Source: CBDCUC01 sp965222485
GTDB taxonomy: Bacteria > Pseudomonadota > Alphaproteobacteria > Rhizobiales > Hyphomicrobiaceae
NCBI GenBank assembly: GCA_965222485.1
Contig: CBDCUC010000040.1
Coordinates: 434,001 to 498,000, forward strand
DNA length: 64,000 nucleotides
Reading direction: 5' to 3'
Notes under the pieces: generated by a model
What the model was told of the DNA's origin: nothing
Databases searched by the model: none
The model's input: only the letters and a program-made list of their open reading frames with translations
In this document: positions 1-8,316 of the stretch, in pieces
Layout: each line of letters opens with the position of its first letter
Numbering within the stretch: position 1 is the first letter of the stretch
Position numbers and translations under genes: made by a program

Positions 1-459
1 GTGTTGTGACGACAGGTGCCGCCGGTGCATTCGATGTTACGTCTTGCAAGACCTACCGCCTGTATCGCGTTGCCATTGCGCCCCAGATCGATTGACCGGC
101 TGTGACTGGGAGCAAGAAAGCAGGCCGGCGATCATGGTCTACACGAATGTGGTCCGCGTTGCGACCGCAAGTGCTCATTGCTGTGGAATTGCGGGTGTTT
201 GTTTGGCAGGCATCCAGGGCATCCTTCCACATTAGACAGACTCGATTTAATTCATTGATTTAACTTGTGTTTACCAAGAAGCATGAGCTTTCTTCTGCGC
301 TTCGTGAGGGTCCGGTACTGTAGCTGGAGCTGGGGACTGGGCTGGGAGACCCTTTTTCGCGCTGCCGCGACGACCTCGCTGAGAGCCGCGAATGCCTTCC
401 TGCCGAGTTTTGCGGTGCCAGGGCCACTGGCGCTAGGGCAAGTGCGGGAGACACATGTG
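1..459. other. Left edge, no supported gene
   Basis: No convincing gene is seen here. On the plus strand a frame is open from the window edge to a stop at 93-95, about 30 codons. It could be the tail of a gene lying to the left, but this length is expected by chance. The reading frame of the next gene can be extended upstream to about 265, but that extension is rich in Trp and Arg and lacks an export signal, so it is treated as leader DNA. Confidence 0.4.
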
Positions 460-1194
460 ATGGGTGCGCAACGGATTACACTGGCAGTTTTGGCCATGAC
501 GGCCGCGGCTGTAACGACAACGGGTGCGCTCGCATCCGATCGCGGCTGCCGTGGACGCGTCGTGGAGTGCTACACCAAGGTTCGCCAGCCGGATGTCTAT
601 CGTACGGTGACGCGACGCGTTGTTGTAAGCCCCGCCCGCCGCGAGATAATTCGTAAACCCGCTGTGATGGGGGAACGTGTCGAGCGCGTCGTCGTCCGGC
701 CAGCGCGCACACGCGTTGAACATGTGCCCGCCGTCTATCGAACCCTACACCAACGGGTCAAAGTGGCGCCCGCAAGTGTCAGCTATACCAACGAGCCCGA
801 TGTAATCCGTACTGTTTACAGGGATGTTGTTGTGCGCCCTGCAAGCTATCGTTGGGAGACGACACGCGATCGGCGTGGCAATCTCAAACGGTGCAAGGTT
901 CACATCCCAGCGGTCACGAAGCGGGTGGCACAACAGGCGGTCGTGCGCCAGGGCCGGCGCATTCGCCATGTCACGCCAGCTGTGTATCGTACAGTCCAAA
1001 AGCGCGTTCTCGTTCGCCCCGAGCAGCGCCGGCTCGTCCAGGAGCCAGCCGTTCACACCCTCAAAAAACGGACCTATGTTATCGAGCCGGCGCGCAACCG
1101 CGTTATCCGCCACCCTGCTGTAACCCGTCTCGTGCATGAGAAGGTGCTTGTCAGCCGCGGTCGCGAGACCTGGGTGAGAACGAGCCACCGGTAG
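460..1194 (+). CDS. Secreted basic tandem-repeat protein, unknown function
   Basis: A 244-residue protein. From the ATG at 460 it starts with a hydrophobic export signal that should be cut after an Ala-Leu-Ala near residue 26. The mature part is built from imperfect repeats of about 20-25 residues. Each has a Pro-Ala-Val-Tyr-Arg-Thr type element, then Arg-Val-x-Val-x-Pro-Ala-Arg. The alternating Val and Arg/Lys pattern suggests short beta strands and a very basic surface. Two Cys lie just after the signal and one more in the middle repeat. I recognise no catalytic motif and no named family. A cell-envelope or surface role is inference. The ATG at 460 was chosen over upstream starts because only it gives an N-terminal signal peptide. 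Confidence 0.6.
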   Translation: MGAQRITLAVLAMTAAAVTTTGALASDRGCRGRVVECYTKVRQPDVYRTVTRRVVVSPARREIIRKPAVMGERVERVVVRPARTRVEHVPAVYRTLHQRVKVAPASVSYTNEPDVIRTVYRDVVVRPASYRWETTRDRRGNLKRCKVHIPAVTKRVAQQAVVRQGRRIRHVTPAVYRTVQKRVLVRPEQRRLVQEPAVHTLKKRTYVIEPARNRVIRHPAVTRLVHEKVLVSRGRETWVRTSHR

Positions 1195-1314
1195 AACCGG
1201 GCTTAAGAAATGCGTTCAATTCACTCTGATCGACGTCAAATTCAGGCCTCGGATGATAAGATGGCACGTTGATGTCACGCACATGACGTACGCCCCCTAA
1301 TCTCACCCAACCCA

Positions 1315-1334
1315 CACGTCACGCCGGTGACGTG
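1315..1334. promoter_or_regulatory. Perfect 8-bp palindrome, operator candidate
   Basis: CACGTCAC and GTGACGTG face each other across four bases. Further ACGTCA or TGACGT half-sites, some with one change, lie at about 1232-1237, 1272-1277 and 1284-1289. All sit in the roughly 300-base gap before the ParA-like gene. This suggests repeated binding by one dimeric regulator. The regulator is not identified. Apart from these sites and one short open frame, nothing else was seen in 1195-1495. Confidence 0.4.
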
Positions 1335-1463
1335 CTAATTTCTATTTCACAAGCCTGCAAAACTTGGCTTTATGACCCTCAGACCGCCATATTCACCGGG
1401 CAGATCGAATGCCCGGGCTGCGGCAGTCGCATTTGGCACGGCCACGGCGGTCGCGCCGGTTAA
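1332..1463 (+). CDS. Possible 43-residue CPxCG mini-protein
   Basis: A GTG-started frame of 43 codons ends with a stop at 1461-1463. It contains Cys-Pro-Gly-Cys-Gly followed by a His/Gly-rich tail, plus one earlier Cys. This pattern resembles a treble-clef or zinc-ribbon knuckle. There is no good ribosome binding site, and the start overlaps the palindrome at 1315-1334, so it may be chance. Confidence 0.15.
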   Translation: MLISISQACKTWLYDPQTAIFTGQIECPGCGSRIWHGHGGRAG

Positions 1464-1495
1464 ACAGGCATCGGGTTAGGGGAATTCGGGGCGCT

Positions 1496-2383
1496 ATGCA
1501 AAACACGGTTGCTGTGATGAATACCAAGGGCGGCGTTGGCAAGTCGACCCTGGTTCTAGCGCTCGCCGAAACTCTGTCTGCTCACCACGGCAAGAACGTG
1601 CTGGTAATTGACAGCGATGCGCAGGCGACCGTGTCCAGCATGTTGATGACGGTCAATAACCTTTATCAACTTCAGCGAGACGGTCTCACCATTGTCGACT
1701 TCCTGGTCGCCCGAGTGTTGCGCGACTCTCCAGCAGAATGGAAAGACTTCGTCGTTCGTAATGTCTCTGATGTCGACGACGCACGTACGGTTTTCTTAGT
1801 CCCCAGCGACATGCAGCTTACATTGTTCGAGCGAGAGGTCTCCAAGGAAGGCCTGCATGCTGAGTTGCGTCAGGTGATCGCCTCGGTACTCAAAGATGTC
1901 CGCGAAGTTTTCGATGTTGTTCTCATCGACTGCCCGCCAGGTCTGTCGGTCCTGACAGAAAGCTGGCTGCGTGAGGCGGACTTCCATATTGCACCGACCA
2001 AGGCGGACTACGTTTCGGTTTGTGGATTGGAGGTTTTTCGCCGCTTCAGGGCACTCAATCCCGAGATGGGATTTGCGCAAAATCTTGGTGTCATCGTCAA
2101 CATGAAGGACGGTCATTCACCCTCCGACGAGGAATACCATAAGTGGCTGCTTCAGAATCCCGAAAACCGGTGCTTCTCAGCTCCGGTCCCTAGGTTGAAT
2201 GCACTTCAGGACGCGGCCCGCTTTGATGCCCATCAGCGTTCCTATCCGGCTAAATACCCAGGCGTAGGCGGTACCGCGCTACGATCGCTTGCGGACGAGC
2301 TGCTGCAGCGCCTCAGCGAATCTCAGAGCCAAGCGCAATCATCAAACGATGTTTCGGGAACCACTGCCAGCAGCGCGGCCTGA
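1496..2383 (+). CDS. ParA/MinD-family ATPase (orphan)
   Basis: A 295-residue ATPase. It carries the deviant Walker A motif KGGVGKST near residues 9-16, the following IDSDAQA segment, and a Walker B-like VVLIDCPPG stretch. These are the marks of ParA/Soj proteins, which form ATP-dependent dimers on DNA or membranes to position cargo. No parB and no centromere-like repeats lie beside it. The C-terminal Ser/Gln-rich tail is probably disordered. The ATG at 1496 places the P-loop at the usual distance from the N-terminus; a longer in-frame start at 1409 adds an unconvincing leader. It could be a chromosome-partition relative or position another complex; the cargo cannot be told from here. Confidence 0.8.
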   Translation: MQNTVAVMNTKGGVGKSTLVLALAETLSAHHGKNVLVIDSDAQATVSSMLMTVNNLYQLQRDGLTIVDFLVARVLRDSPAEWKDFVVRNVSDVDDARTVFLVPSDMQLTLFEREVSKEGLHAELRQVIASVLKDVREVFDVVLIDCPPGLSVLTESWLREADFHIAPTKADYVSVCGLEVFRRFRALNPEMGFAQNLGVIVNMKDGHSPSDEEYHKWLLQNPENRCFSAPVPRLNALQDAARFDAHQRSYPAKYPGVGGTALRSLADELLQRLSESQSQAQSSNDVSGTTASSAA

Positions 2384-2440
2384 GCCTTGGCCATCCAATA
2401 GCTGGAAGCCGCAGTGTCTCGCTAAATTTTCATGAAGATT

Positions 2441-2515
2441 TGGAGCGGGCGATGAGATTCGAACTCACGACTTTCACCTTGGCAAGGTGACGCTCTACCC
2501 CTGAGCTACGCCCGC
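2441..2515 (-). tRNA. tRNA-Gly(GCC)
   Basis: Read on the reverse strand the gene starts GCGGGCGTAGCTCAG, has the anticodon stem-loop with TTGCCAA (anticodon GCC), a TTCGAAT T-loop and an acceptor stem closing on GCCCGC. The CCA end is encoded (TGG at 2441-2443 on the plus strand). All four arms pair. It stands alone between the ParA-like gene and the deacylase gene. Confidence 0.95.
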
Positions 2516-2530
2516 GACCGCAAATAGCGG

Positions 2531-2556
2531 AAAAAAGGGCGCCGTTGGAACGGCGC
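2531..2556 (-). terminator. Hairpin with U-tract on reverse strand
   Basis: GCGCCGTT and AACGGCGC (2539-2556) form an eight-pair stem with a two-base gap. On the reverse strand it is followed by CC and six T. It lies just upstream of the tRNA-Gly gene with no reverse-strand gene to its right, so it may insulate the tRNA from read-through. Confidence 0.3.
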
Positions 2557-2763
2557 GGTTGCGTCTTATGGCGCATGTATCAGCCGAATGCAAGGGCCAA
2601 CGCCACCCCCTAGTGGTTTGCCGGAAATTGCGTTGAAATACCCCGCAGGTCGGGCTGGGAGTCCACGATGTACCCGCCTTGCAGACGCCCATGATTACAG
2701 CGATATTGGCCGCCTCGAAAATCGGGCCGACCGCCCCACCCTTGCAGAGTGTTTAACGCCCGA

Positions 2764-3279
2764 ATGTCCACAGTGCCTGCCACGCGCGATGACCTGTTTG
2801 CCCGCCTACAAGACTTGGGCATTGCGACAGAAACAATAGATCACCCGGCTGTATTTACGGTTGCAGAGAGCACCGAACTTGAGCGTAACATTCCTGGTGG
2901 GCATACAAAGAATCTCTTCCTAAAAGATGCCAAGGGCCGTTTGTTTCTTGTAATCGCGCATTCCGCTACCCAGGTGAACTTAAAGCAACTGTCAAAGAAC
3001 CTGGGCGCGGCACGCTTCAGCTTCGGCAAGCCTGACCTCCTGATGGAGGTCCTCGGCGTACCGCCCGGAAGTGTGACGGCATTTGCATTGATGAATGATG
3101 ACCACCGGCAGGTGCGTGTCGTGGTAGACGAAGCCCTGATGGAATATGACTCCGTCAACTGCCATCCTCTGGAGAACACGGCGACAACGAACATTGCCCG
3201 CAGTGACTTGTTGAAATTCATTCGCCACTGTGGCTTTGAGCCGGAAATCGCGAGTCTTGACGCAAAAAGTAATGAGTAA
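2764..3279 (+). CDS. Prolyl-tRNA deacylase, YbaK/ProX type
   Basis: A 171-residue single-domain protein of the YbaK/aminoacyl-tRNA deacylase family. The sequence follows the ProXp-ala/PrdX pattern: an N-terminal helix and DHPAVFTVAES, then GGHTKNLFLKD, and later VTAFALMNDD. Family members hydrolyse mischarged aminoacyl-tRNA, typically Ala-tRNA-Pro, in trans. The ATG at 2764 was preferred to a GTG at 2749; neither has a strong ribosome binding site. It stands as a single transcription unit between tRNA-Gly and the thioredoxin-TPR gene. Confidence 0.8.
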   Translation: MSTVPATRDDLFARLQDLGIATETIDHPAVFTVAESTELERNIPGGHTKNLFLKDAKGRLFLVIAHSATQVNLKQLSKNLGAARFSFGKPDLLMEVLGVPPGSVTAFALMNDDHRQVRVVVDEALMEYDSVNCHPLENTATTNIARSDLLKFIRHCGFEPEIASLDAKSNE

Positions 3280-3390
3280 TTGGCGTTCTACGCACTTGCG
3301 CCCGCAGCTATATTAGACTGGAATGCGCCGCTGAACTGAAAATAGCGCTCGGAAAGTGCGCATGCACTTTGGCGTCGCAAGGAGAATTCT

Positions 3391-4311
3391 ATGGATTTGA
3401 CAGCAGGCAACAGTCCGACCACTGCCCCGGGCGGCGCAGCAGGCGATCTTATCCGGGAAAGCTCAACCGCCAGTTTCACCAAGGATGTGATCGAGGCGTC
3501 ACGAACGGTGCCCGTCCTCGTTGATTTTTGGGCTCCGTGGTGTCAGCCCTGCAAGCAACTGACGCCGGTGTTGGAAAAGGTTGTCAAAAGTTACGGTGGC
3601 CGGGTCCGGCTGGTGAAAATCAATACAGACGAACACCCAGCAATAGCCGGTCAGCTACGTATTCAATCACTGCCGACTGTTTATGCTTTCGTCGACGGCC
3701 GGCCGCTTGATGGTTTCATGGGCGTACAGCCCGAAGGCACGATCCGCGAATTCATAGATCGACTGGCCGGCGGTGATGCAGCGGCTGATCTTGAGAACGC
3801 GCTCGCTTCGGCTCAAGAAGCGCTCGACGCGGACGACCTGCAATCCGCAGCGGAGATATACGCCGCGATCCTTCGCGAAGACAAACAAAACGCCAGCGCG
3901 TTGGCTGGGCTCGCCCGCTGCTATCTGAAGAGTGGCGACATCGAGCGCGCGGAACAGACAATCGCGCTGGTTCCGCCTGCCGAACAAGAAAGCGCTGCCG
4001 TAAGTGCGGTAAATGCCGCTCTTGCATTGGCCCGAAAAGCAGGTGACACCGGCGATATCGACGAATTATCGAAAAAGGTTGCAGCAGATCCCAAAGACCA
4101 CCAGGTACGCTTTGACTTGGCTGTCGCCTTGGCCGCAAACAATCGCAAAGCCGATGCAGTGGACGAACTGTTGCAAATCATTCGCGCCGACCGTACCTGG
4201 AATGAAGACGCGGCGCGAAAGCAGCTGGTCGAGTTCTTTGATGCATGGGGCCCGACCGATGACGCCACACTCGATGGCCGGCGGCGCCTATCTTCGATAC
4301 TTTTTTCGTAG
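3391..4311 (+). CDS. cnoX: Thioredoxin-TPR co-chaperone, CnoX/YbbN family
   Basis: A 306-residue protein with an N-terminal thioredoxin fold (about 25-130) that keeps the active-site WCQPC at residues 50-54, followed by TPR-like helical repeats to the end. This is the CnoX/YbbN architecture, a chlorine-activated holdase that hands clients to GroEL or DnaK. E. coli YbbN lacks the full CxxC, whereas this copy has both cysteines and should be redox active. AAGGAGAATTCT just before the ATG is a strong ribosome binding site. The Lon-domain gene and Trm112 gene follow closely, an order common in alphaproteobacteria. Confidence 0.9.
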   Translation: MDLTAGNSPTTAPGGAAGDLIRESSTASFTKDVIEASRTVPVLVDFWAPWCQPCKQLTPVLEKVVKSYGGRVRLVKINTDEHPAIAGQLRIQSLPTVYAFVDGRPLDGFMGVQPEGTIREFIDRLAGGDAAADLENALASAQEALDADDLQSAAEIYAAILREDKQNASALAGLARCYLKSGDIERAEQTIALVPPAEQESAAVSAVNAALALARKAGDTGDIDELSKKVAADPKDHQVRFDLAVALAANNRKADAVDELLQIIRADRTWNEDAARKQLVEFFDAWGPTDDATLDGRRRLSSILFS

Positions 4312-4362
4312 CGGCGTTCCATATTTGAGCAACTCAGCGCCTGTGGTTAGAAAGTCGAAAGC

Positions 4363-5043
4363 GTGGTTCTTGCAGACCGATACCGACGCCCCGCGGATTT
4401 GCCCGCCGTAATACCGGTGTTCCCACTGCGTGGTGCTATCTTACTGCCGCGCGCCAACTTACCACTCAACATTTTTGAACCACGTTATCTGGAAATGATT
4501 GACGATGCGCTGGGCGGCGAGCGCATTATCGGCATGGTACAACCGACATCGTCCTCCGGTGTTGTCGAAAGTCCCTCTGGCAAGGCCGTTGAAATGCGGA
4601 GCGTCGGATGTGCTGGTCGAATTACATCCATGCAGGAACTTGATGATGGACGCCTTGTGATCACGTTGAGCGGGATCGCACGCTTTGACATTATTGACGA
4701 GCTTGAAATTGCAACACCCTATCGCCAAGTCCATGCAGATTATTCGCGCTTCGAAATGGATTTTCAGGCCGGTGTGGGTGAAGACGAGGTTGATCGCGAA
4801 AAATTACTAACCGCACTTCGCGAGTATCTTGATACCAACAATTACAAAGTGGATTGGCGTGCAATTACCGCGGCATCGAGCGAATTCCTGATCAATGCCT
4901 TGGCCGTCATGTCACCGTTTGGAGCTGAAGAAAAACAAGCCCTGCTGGAGGCTGAGACGCTGAAGGCACGCGCACAAGTACTCGTTGCGCTTGCTGCGAT
5001 GGAGCGGGCATCAGGTGGTGACTCAGGCGGTACGCTGCAATAG
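4363..5043 (+). CDS. LON N-terminal domain protein (no protease domain)
   Basis: A 226-residue protein matching the substrate-binding N-terminal domain of Lon proteases: an opening VIPVFPLRGAILLPRANLPL, then NIFEPRYLEMIDDAL near residues 36-50. No ATPase or protease domain follows. Such stand-alone proteins are common in alphaproteobacteria; their role is not settled, though substrate recognition or adaptor function is suspected. It begins with GTG at 4363, 51 bases after the cnoX stop, and is probably co-transcribed with cnoX and the Trm112 gene. Confidence 0.85.
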   Translation: MVLADRYRRPADLPAVIPVFPLRGAILLPRANLPLNIFEPRYLEMIDDALGGERIIGMVQPTSSSGVVESPSGKAVEMRSVGCAGRITSMQELDDGRLVITLSGIARFDIIDELEIATPYRQVHADYSRFEMDFQAGVGEDEVDREKLLTALREYLDTNNYKVDWRAITAASSEFLINALAVMSPFGAEEKQALLEAETLKARAQVLVALAAMERASGGDSGGTLQ

Positions 5044-5080
5044 GCCTGCGCAATGCTCGCATGACGGGATGGCTGGTTCA

Positions 5081-5350
5081 ATGAATGACGATGACACTGA
5101 AAAACCGAGAGCCGTAGGCGCAGGTATGAAAACAAGCGGTGCCGAAACGAAACCGGATGAACCCCACACGGAAACTGAGGAAATAGATCCCTTGTTGCTT
5201 CGGCTTCTTGTCTGTCCGTTTACCAAGACGCAACTGCGCTATGATGCCCAAACAAATGAGTTGATTAGCGAGGCCGCCCGTTTGGCGTTCCCCGTCCGAC
5301 ATGGCGTCCCTCTCATGACGCGGGAATCCGCGCGCCATTTAGACGATTGA
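5081..5350 (+). CDS. Trm112 family protein
   Basis: An 89-residue protein. The C-terminal half (LLVCPFTKTQLRYD, then FPVRHGVPLM) is the Trm112/DUF343 fold, a small beta-rich domain. In eukaryotes and archaea Trm112 activates RNA and protein methyltransferases; bacterial copies are less well known. Only one Cys of the usual zinc site is kept (LVCP), so it may not bind metal. The N-terminal 40 residues are acidic and probably flexible. The start is uncertain: ATG codons at 5069, 5081 and further in are all possible. It is the last gene of the cnoX run. Confidence 0.8.
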   Translation: MNDDDTEKPRAVGAGMKTSGAETKPDEPHTETEEIDPLLLRLLVCPFTKTQLRYDAQTNELISEAARLAFPVRHGVPLMTRESARHLDD

Positions 5351-5477
5351 CCCACGAAAAAGTGGCAAGATCCGACCAATTCTTAAGCATCACCATATCG
5401 TCCCAAAGCGTCTCAAATGTAAGATGAGTTGGGCCTGAACGGGTTTGTCCCACTCGCAGTACTTCGGCACCCGGCCG

Positions 5478-5534
5478 CAATTGTTAAGCAATACATCATG
5501 CACGATCCGATTAACCAATCGGTTTTAACAATTG
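5478..5534. promoter_or_regulatory. Nested inverted repeats before the hybrid kinase
   Basis: Outer arms CAATTGTTAA (5478-5487) and TTAACAATTG (5525-5534) are perfect complements. Between them lies a second perfect pair, CCGATT (5507-5512) and AATCGG (5517-5522). The symmetry and AT richness suggest an operator or a folded leader. The reading frame of the kinase runs through this stretch if a far-upstream start is assumed, but the palindromes argue that it is non-coding. Confidence 0.4.
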
Positions 5535-5587
5535 TTCAGTGCGCCCGTGTTTGCTTTCGCCAGGAAGTACAGATTTCAGGCGAGTTA

Positions 5588-7966
5588 GTGTTTCAATTTG
5601 GTGGCAAGATAACCGGTGGCTCAAACCGCCGGTCTACGGGGCGCTGCGACAGCGTGCGCCCTGGCGGCGCGCGCGCGCTATTCCACGCCTGCATCAATTC
5701 ATGGCAGGGCCTAGTAAACCGCTTCCGTCCCAAGAAGGCTTTGGCATCGACGGAAGCAGGCCTCAATGATCGGTTTGAAGACCTGCATGATTTGCATTGG
5801 CAGATCAGTGAGAACGAAATCCTCTACAAAGATCTGTTGGACACTCAGGATGAAATCATCCTGCGTCGTGATGCAAACGGTTGTCTGACTTATGTTAATC
5901 GCGCCTTCTGCGACGTATTTGCGCTAACCGCTGAAGAGCTTCTTGGCCGCCCTTTTCGGATTCCCATCGCAGATGCCAGTAGCGGCGTACTGATAGGTGG
6001 AGAACACGACGTAACGGATGAAGGCGAAGATGTGCATACGCGCATCCCAGACGACGCTGATAGCCACCGGTCACGAAACACCTGCTCCAATCACACTGGC
6101 GCGCGGCTAAAGCGACGTGACGAATTTGTGGAGACTGCGGCAGGTCCGCGTTGGATAAGGTGGGTCGAGCACGAACTTCCGTTGCGCCCAAATTCACCGC
6201 TCGAAGTACAAGTCGTCGGTCGCGACATAACCGAGGAGCGGATCGCGCAGGAGTTATTGCGCAAAGCGCGCTCGGCCGCAGAATCCGCCAACAGTGCAAA
6301 ATCGCGCTTTCTGGCCTCAATGAGTCATGAAATACGCACGCCTATGAATGGCATTCTGGGCATGTCCAATCTGTTGCTTGAGACGGGCTTGACGCCGGAA
6401 CAGCAGACCTATACACGCGCCATTGACCAATCCGCGCGCACACTTTTGGCGCTGATCGATGAGATTTTGGATTTTTCACGCATTGAAGCCGGCAAGCTCG
6501 TACTGCGTCCCGCTCCGTTTTCGCTACAGACCAGCATTTGCCGCACCGTTGAGCTTTTGGCGCCGCGGGCTCACGAGAAGGGCCTCGAACTAGCCTGGGT
6601 CATTGACAAGGATCTGCCCGACTATGTTGTCGGAGATGAATCTCGCATCAGTCAGATTGTTGTAAACCTGCTCTCCAACGCCATCAAATTCACAAAAACC
6701 GGCGGTGTGACGGTGGAGGTCGCGGCGGCATCGCCGACAAACGCGGTTTCTAACGACGGCAACGGCAATATTTCTGCAGACATACGCCTTGCAATATGTG
6801 TTCGCGACACAGGCAGCGGGCTTGATGCACAGGACGCCGATCGGCTGTTCAACGAATTCGAGCAAACCGAGACGTCGGCCGGCGATCGCAAAGGTGGTAC
6901 CGGACTTGGATTGGCGATTTGCCGACGTTTGGCTCGGTCAATGAATGGAACGATAAGCGTCGATTCCAAAGTGGGTGCAGGCGCTAAGTTCCTGGTGGAG
7001 CTGGACGTGCGCCCAGCCGCCACGGGGTGTGGTGAAGCCCCGAAATCTGATTTACGTGCGGCAGCCAAATGCCACGTATTATTGGCCTTCGATCTCGCTC
7101 TTGAACGTGAAGCGATGGCCAGAACGCTACGTCAGAACGGGATTCGTGTCAGGCAAACCGATGCAGCCGCCGCCACCGATGCAATCGTCGAAGCATCGCA
7201 ATCAGGTCAACCATTTGATCGCGTCATTATGGCGGGTGCTCAGGACACGCCCTGGGCGACAGAAACGCTTAAGCTCATGCGCACACAGCTTAGCCTGCAT
7301 AACAGGGACGTCGAACCCAGTGCCATTGCACTGATTAGCGCGCCTGAGCGCCACTTGTTACCTGATTTGAGACGTCAGGGTTTCGACGCCTACCTCATTC
7401 GCCCGGTACGGCCGCTGACATTGTTCAAACAGCTTGCAGATCCTGGCAGACGCAACATTACCTCTGCCGGCCCAATGCAGCAGCGTGACCATTCCATCGA
7501 CTCAAACGTGCCCGTCTCGACCGCCACCACGGGCAGAATTGGTAGCAACGACCGGGAATTGGTTTTGATCGCCGAAGACAACCAGATCAACGCACTATTG
7601 GCGAACAAGATCATCTCTAAGGCCGGCTATGCTGCAAAAACCGTCACCAACGGCGCGCAAGCTGTCACGTATATGGAGCGTGCGCTGGGGGGCGAGACAA
7701 GAATGCCTGCTCTGGTGCTGATGGATATCTTCATGCCCGAACTCGGTGGGCTTGAGGCAAGCGATAAAATACGCAAGCTGTTTGCAACCTCGGCACAGGC
7801 CGATGTGGATTGCCCGCCGATTATCGCGCTCACCGCAAATGCTTTCGCGGAGGACCGAAAAAAGTATTTGCAAGCGGGCATGGACGATTATCTTGCCAAG
7901 CCATTCGACCCCAGTGACTTGGCGGAACTACTGGCGAGATGGTCGCTGCCCACACGCGTGGCCTAA
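5588..7966 (+). CDS. PAS hybrid sensor histidine kinase with two receiver modules
   Basis: About 792 residues from the chosen GTG. In order: a PAS domain (about 76-217), a HisKA helix with phosphoacceptor His 247 in SHEIRTP, a HATPase with N-box, DTGSGL and GGTGLGLAICRRL, a degenerate receiver lacking the acidic pocket (about 495-620), and a full C-terminal receiver with the Asp pair near 663-664, phosphoacceptor Asp 713 and Lys 771. No clear membrane segment is seen, so the sensor is probably cytoplasmic. The output partner is not encoded nearby. The start is uncertain: frames stay open to 5429 but run through inverted repeats at 5478-5534. The gene is followed by a 350-base gap and olsB. 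Confidence 0.8.
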   Translation: MFQFGGKITGGSNRRSTGRCDSVRPGGARALFHACINSWQGLVNRFRPKKALASTEAGLNDRFEDLHDLHWQISENEILYKDLLDTQDEIILRRDANGCLTYVNRAFCDVFALTAEELLGRPFRIPIADASSGVLIGGEHDVTDEGEDVHTRIPDDADSHRSRNTCSNHTGARLKRRDEFVETAAGPRWIRWVEHELPLRPNSPLEVQVVGRDITEERIAQELLRKARSAAESANSAKSRFLASMSHEIRTPMNGILGMSNLLLETGLTPEQQTYTRAIDQSARTLLALIDEILDFSRIEAGKLVLRPAPFSLQTSICRTVELLAPRAHEKGLELAWVIDKDLPDYVVGDESRISQIVVNLLSNAIKFTKTGGVTVEVAAASPTNAVSNDGNGNISADIRLAICVRDTGSGLDAQDADRLFNEFEQTETSAGDRKGGTGLGLAICRRLARSMNGTISVDSKVGAGAKFLVELDVRPAATGCGEAPKSDLRAAAKCHVLLAFDLALEREAMARTLRQNGIRVRQTDAAAATDAIVEASQSGQPFDRVIMAGAQDTPWATETLKLMRTQLSLHNRDVEPSAIALISAPERHLLPDLRRQGFDAYLIRPVRPLTLFKQLADPGRRNITSAGPMQQRDHSIDSNVPVSTATTGRIGSNDRELVLIAEDNQINALLANKIISKAGYAAKTVTNGAQAVTYMERALGGETRMPALVLMDIFMPELGGLEASDKIRKLFATSAQADVDCPPIIALTANAFAEDRKKYLQAGMDDYLAKPFDPSDLAELLARWSLPTRVA

Positions 7967-8130
7967 AAATCCAATGCTGGTCGTGCGTCAGTTCTGCTTA
8001 TTATCATATTGAAACGAAATAACTTTACACATGCTCCGGCGGGCCCGGCAGGGTGCCGTATTCCTGCCGCTGAACTGTCATCGAATTGTGATAGAGAGTT
8101 TGCCAAACACAACCGGCATCGCAAAATGCG

Positions 8131-8170
8131 CGGGCATACCCAATAGAATGCGGGCATACCCAATAGAATA
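8131..8170. repeat. Two tandem copies of a 20-bp unit
   Basis: The 20-base unit CGGGCATACCCAATAGAATG at 8131-8150 is repeated at 8151-8170 with only the last base changed. It sits in the gap before olsB, about 150 bases upstream of the start codon. It may be a slipped duplication or a paired protein-binding site. Nothing else firm was found in 7967-8316. Confidence 0.7.
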
Positions 8171-8316
8171 GTGTATACGACACGAACCGTCGGGGTACAT
8201 TTGCGTGTGGATCAAGCCTTTCCGAATGCCCGGATTGATTGCCGGTTTCGATCCCGACCAAGGTGCAGGGTATAACACGTTCTGCTTTGCGTCGGCTCGA
8301 AGGGGGAGAGCTACCA

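Noticed and set aside
265..459. Upstream extension of the repeat-protein gene
   Set aside because: The added 65 residues are Trp/Arg-rich and would bury the signal peptide; the ATG at 460 gives a proper export signal.
5539..5769. 76-codon frame overlapping the kinase N-terminus
   Set aside because: It matches nothing and overlaps the kinase frame; it could hint at a frame shift in the N-terminal region but nothing supports this.
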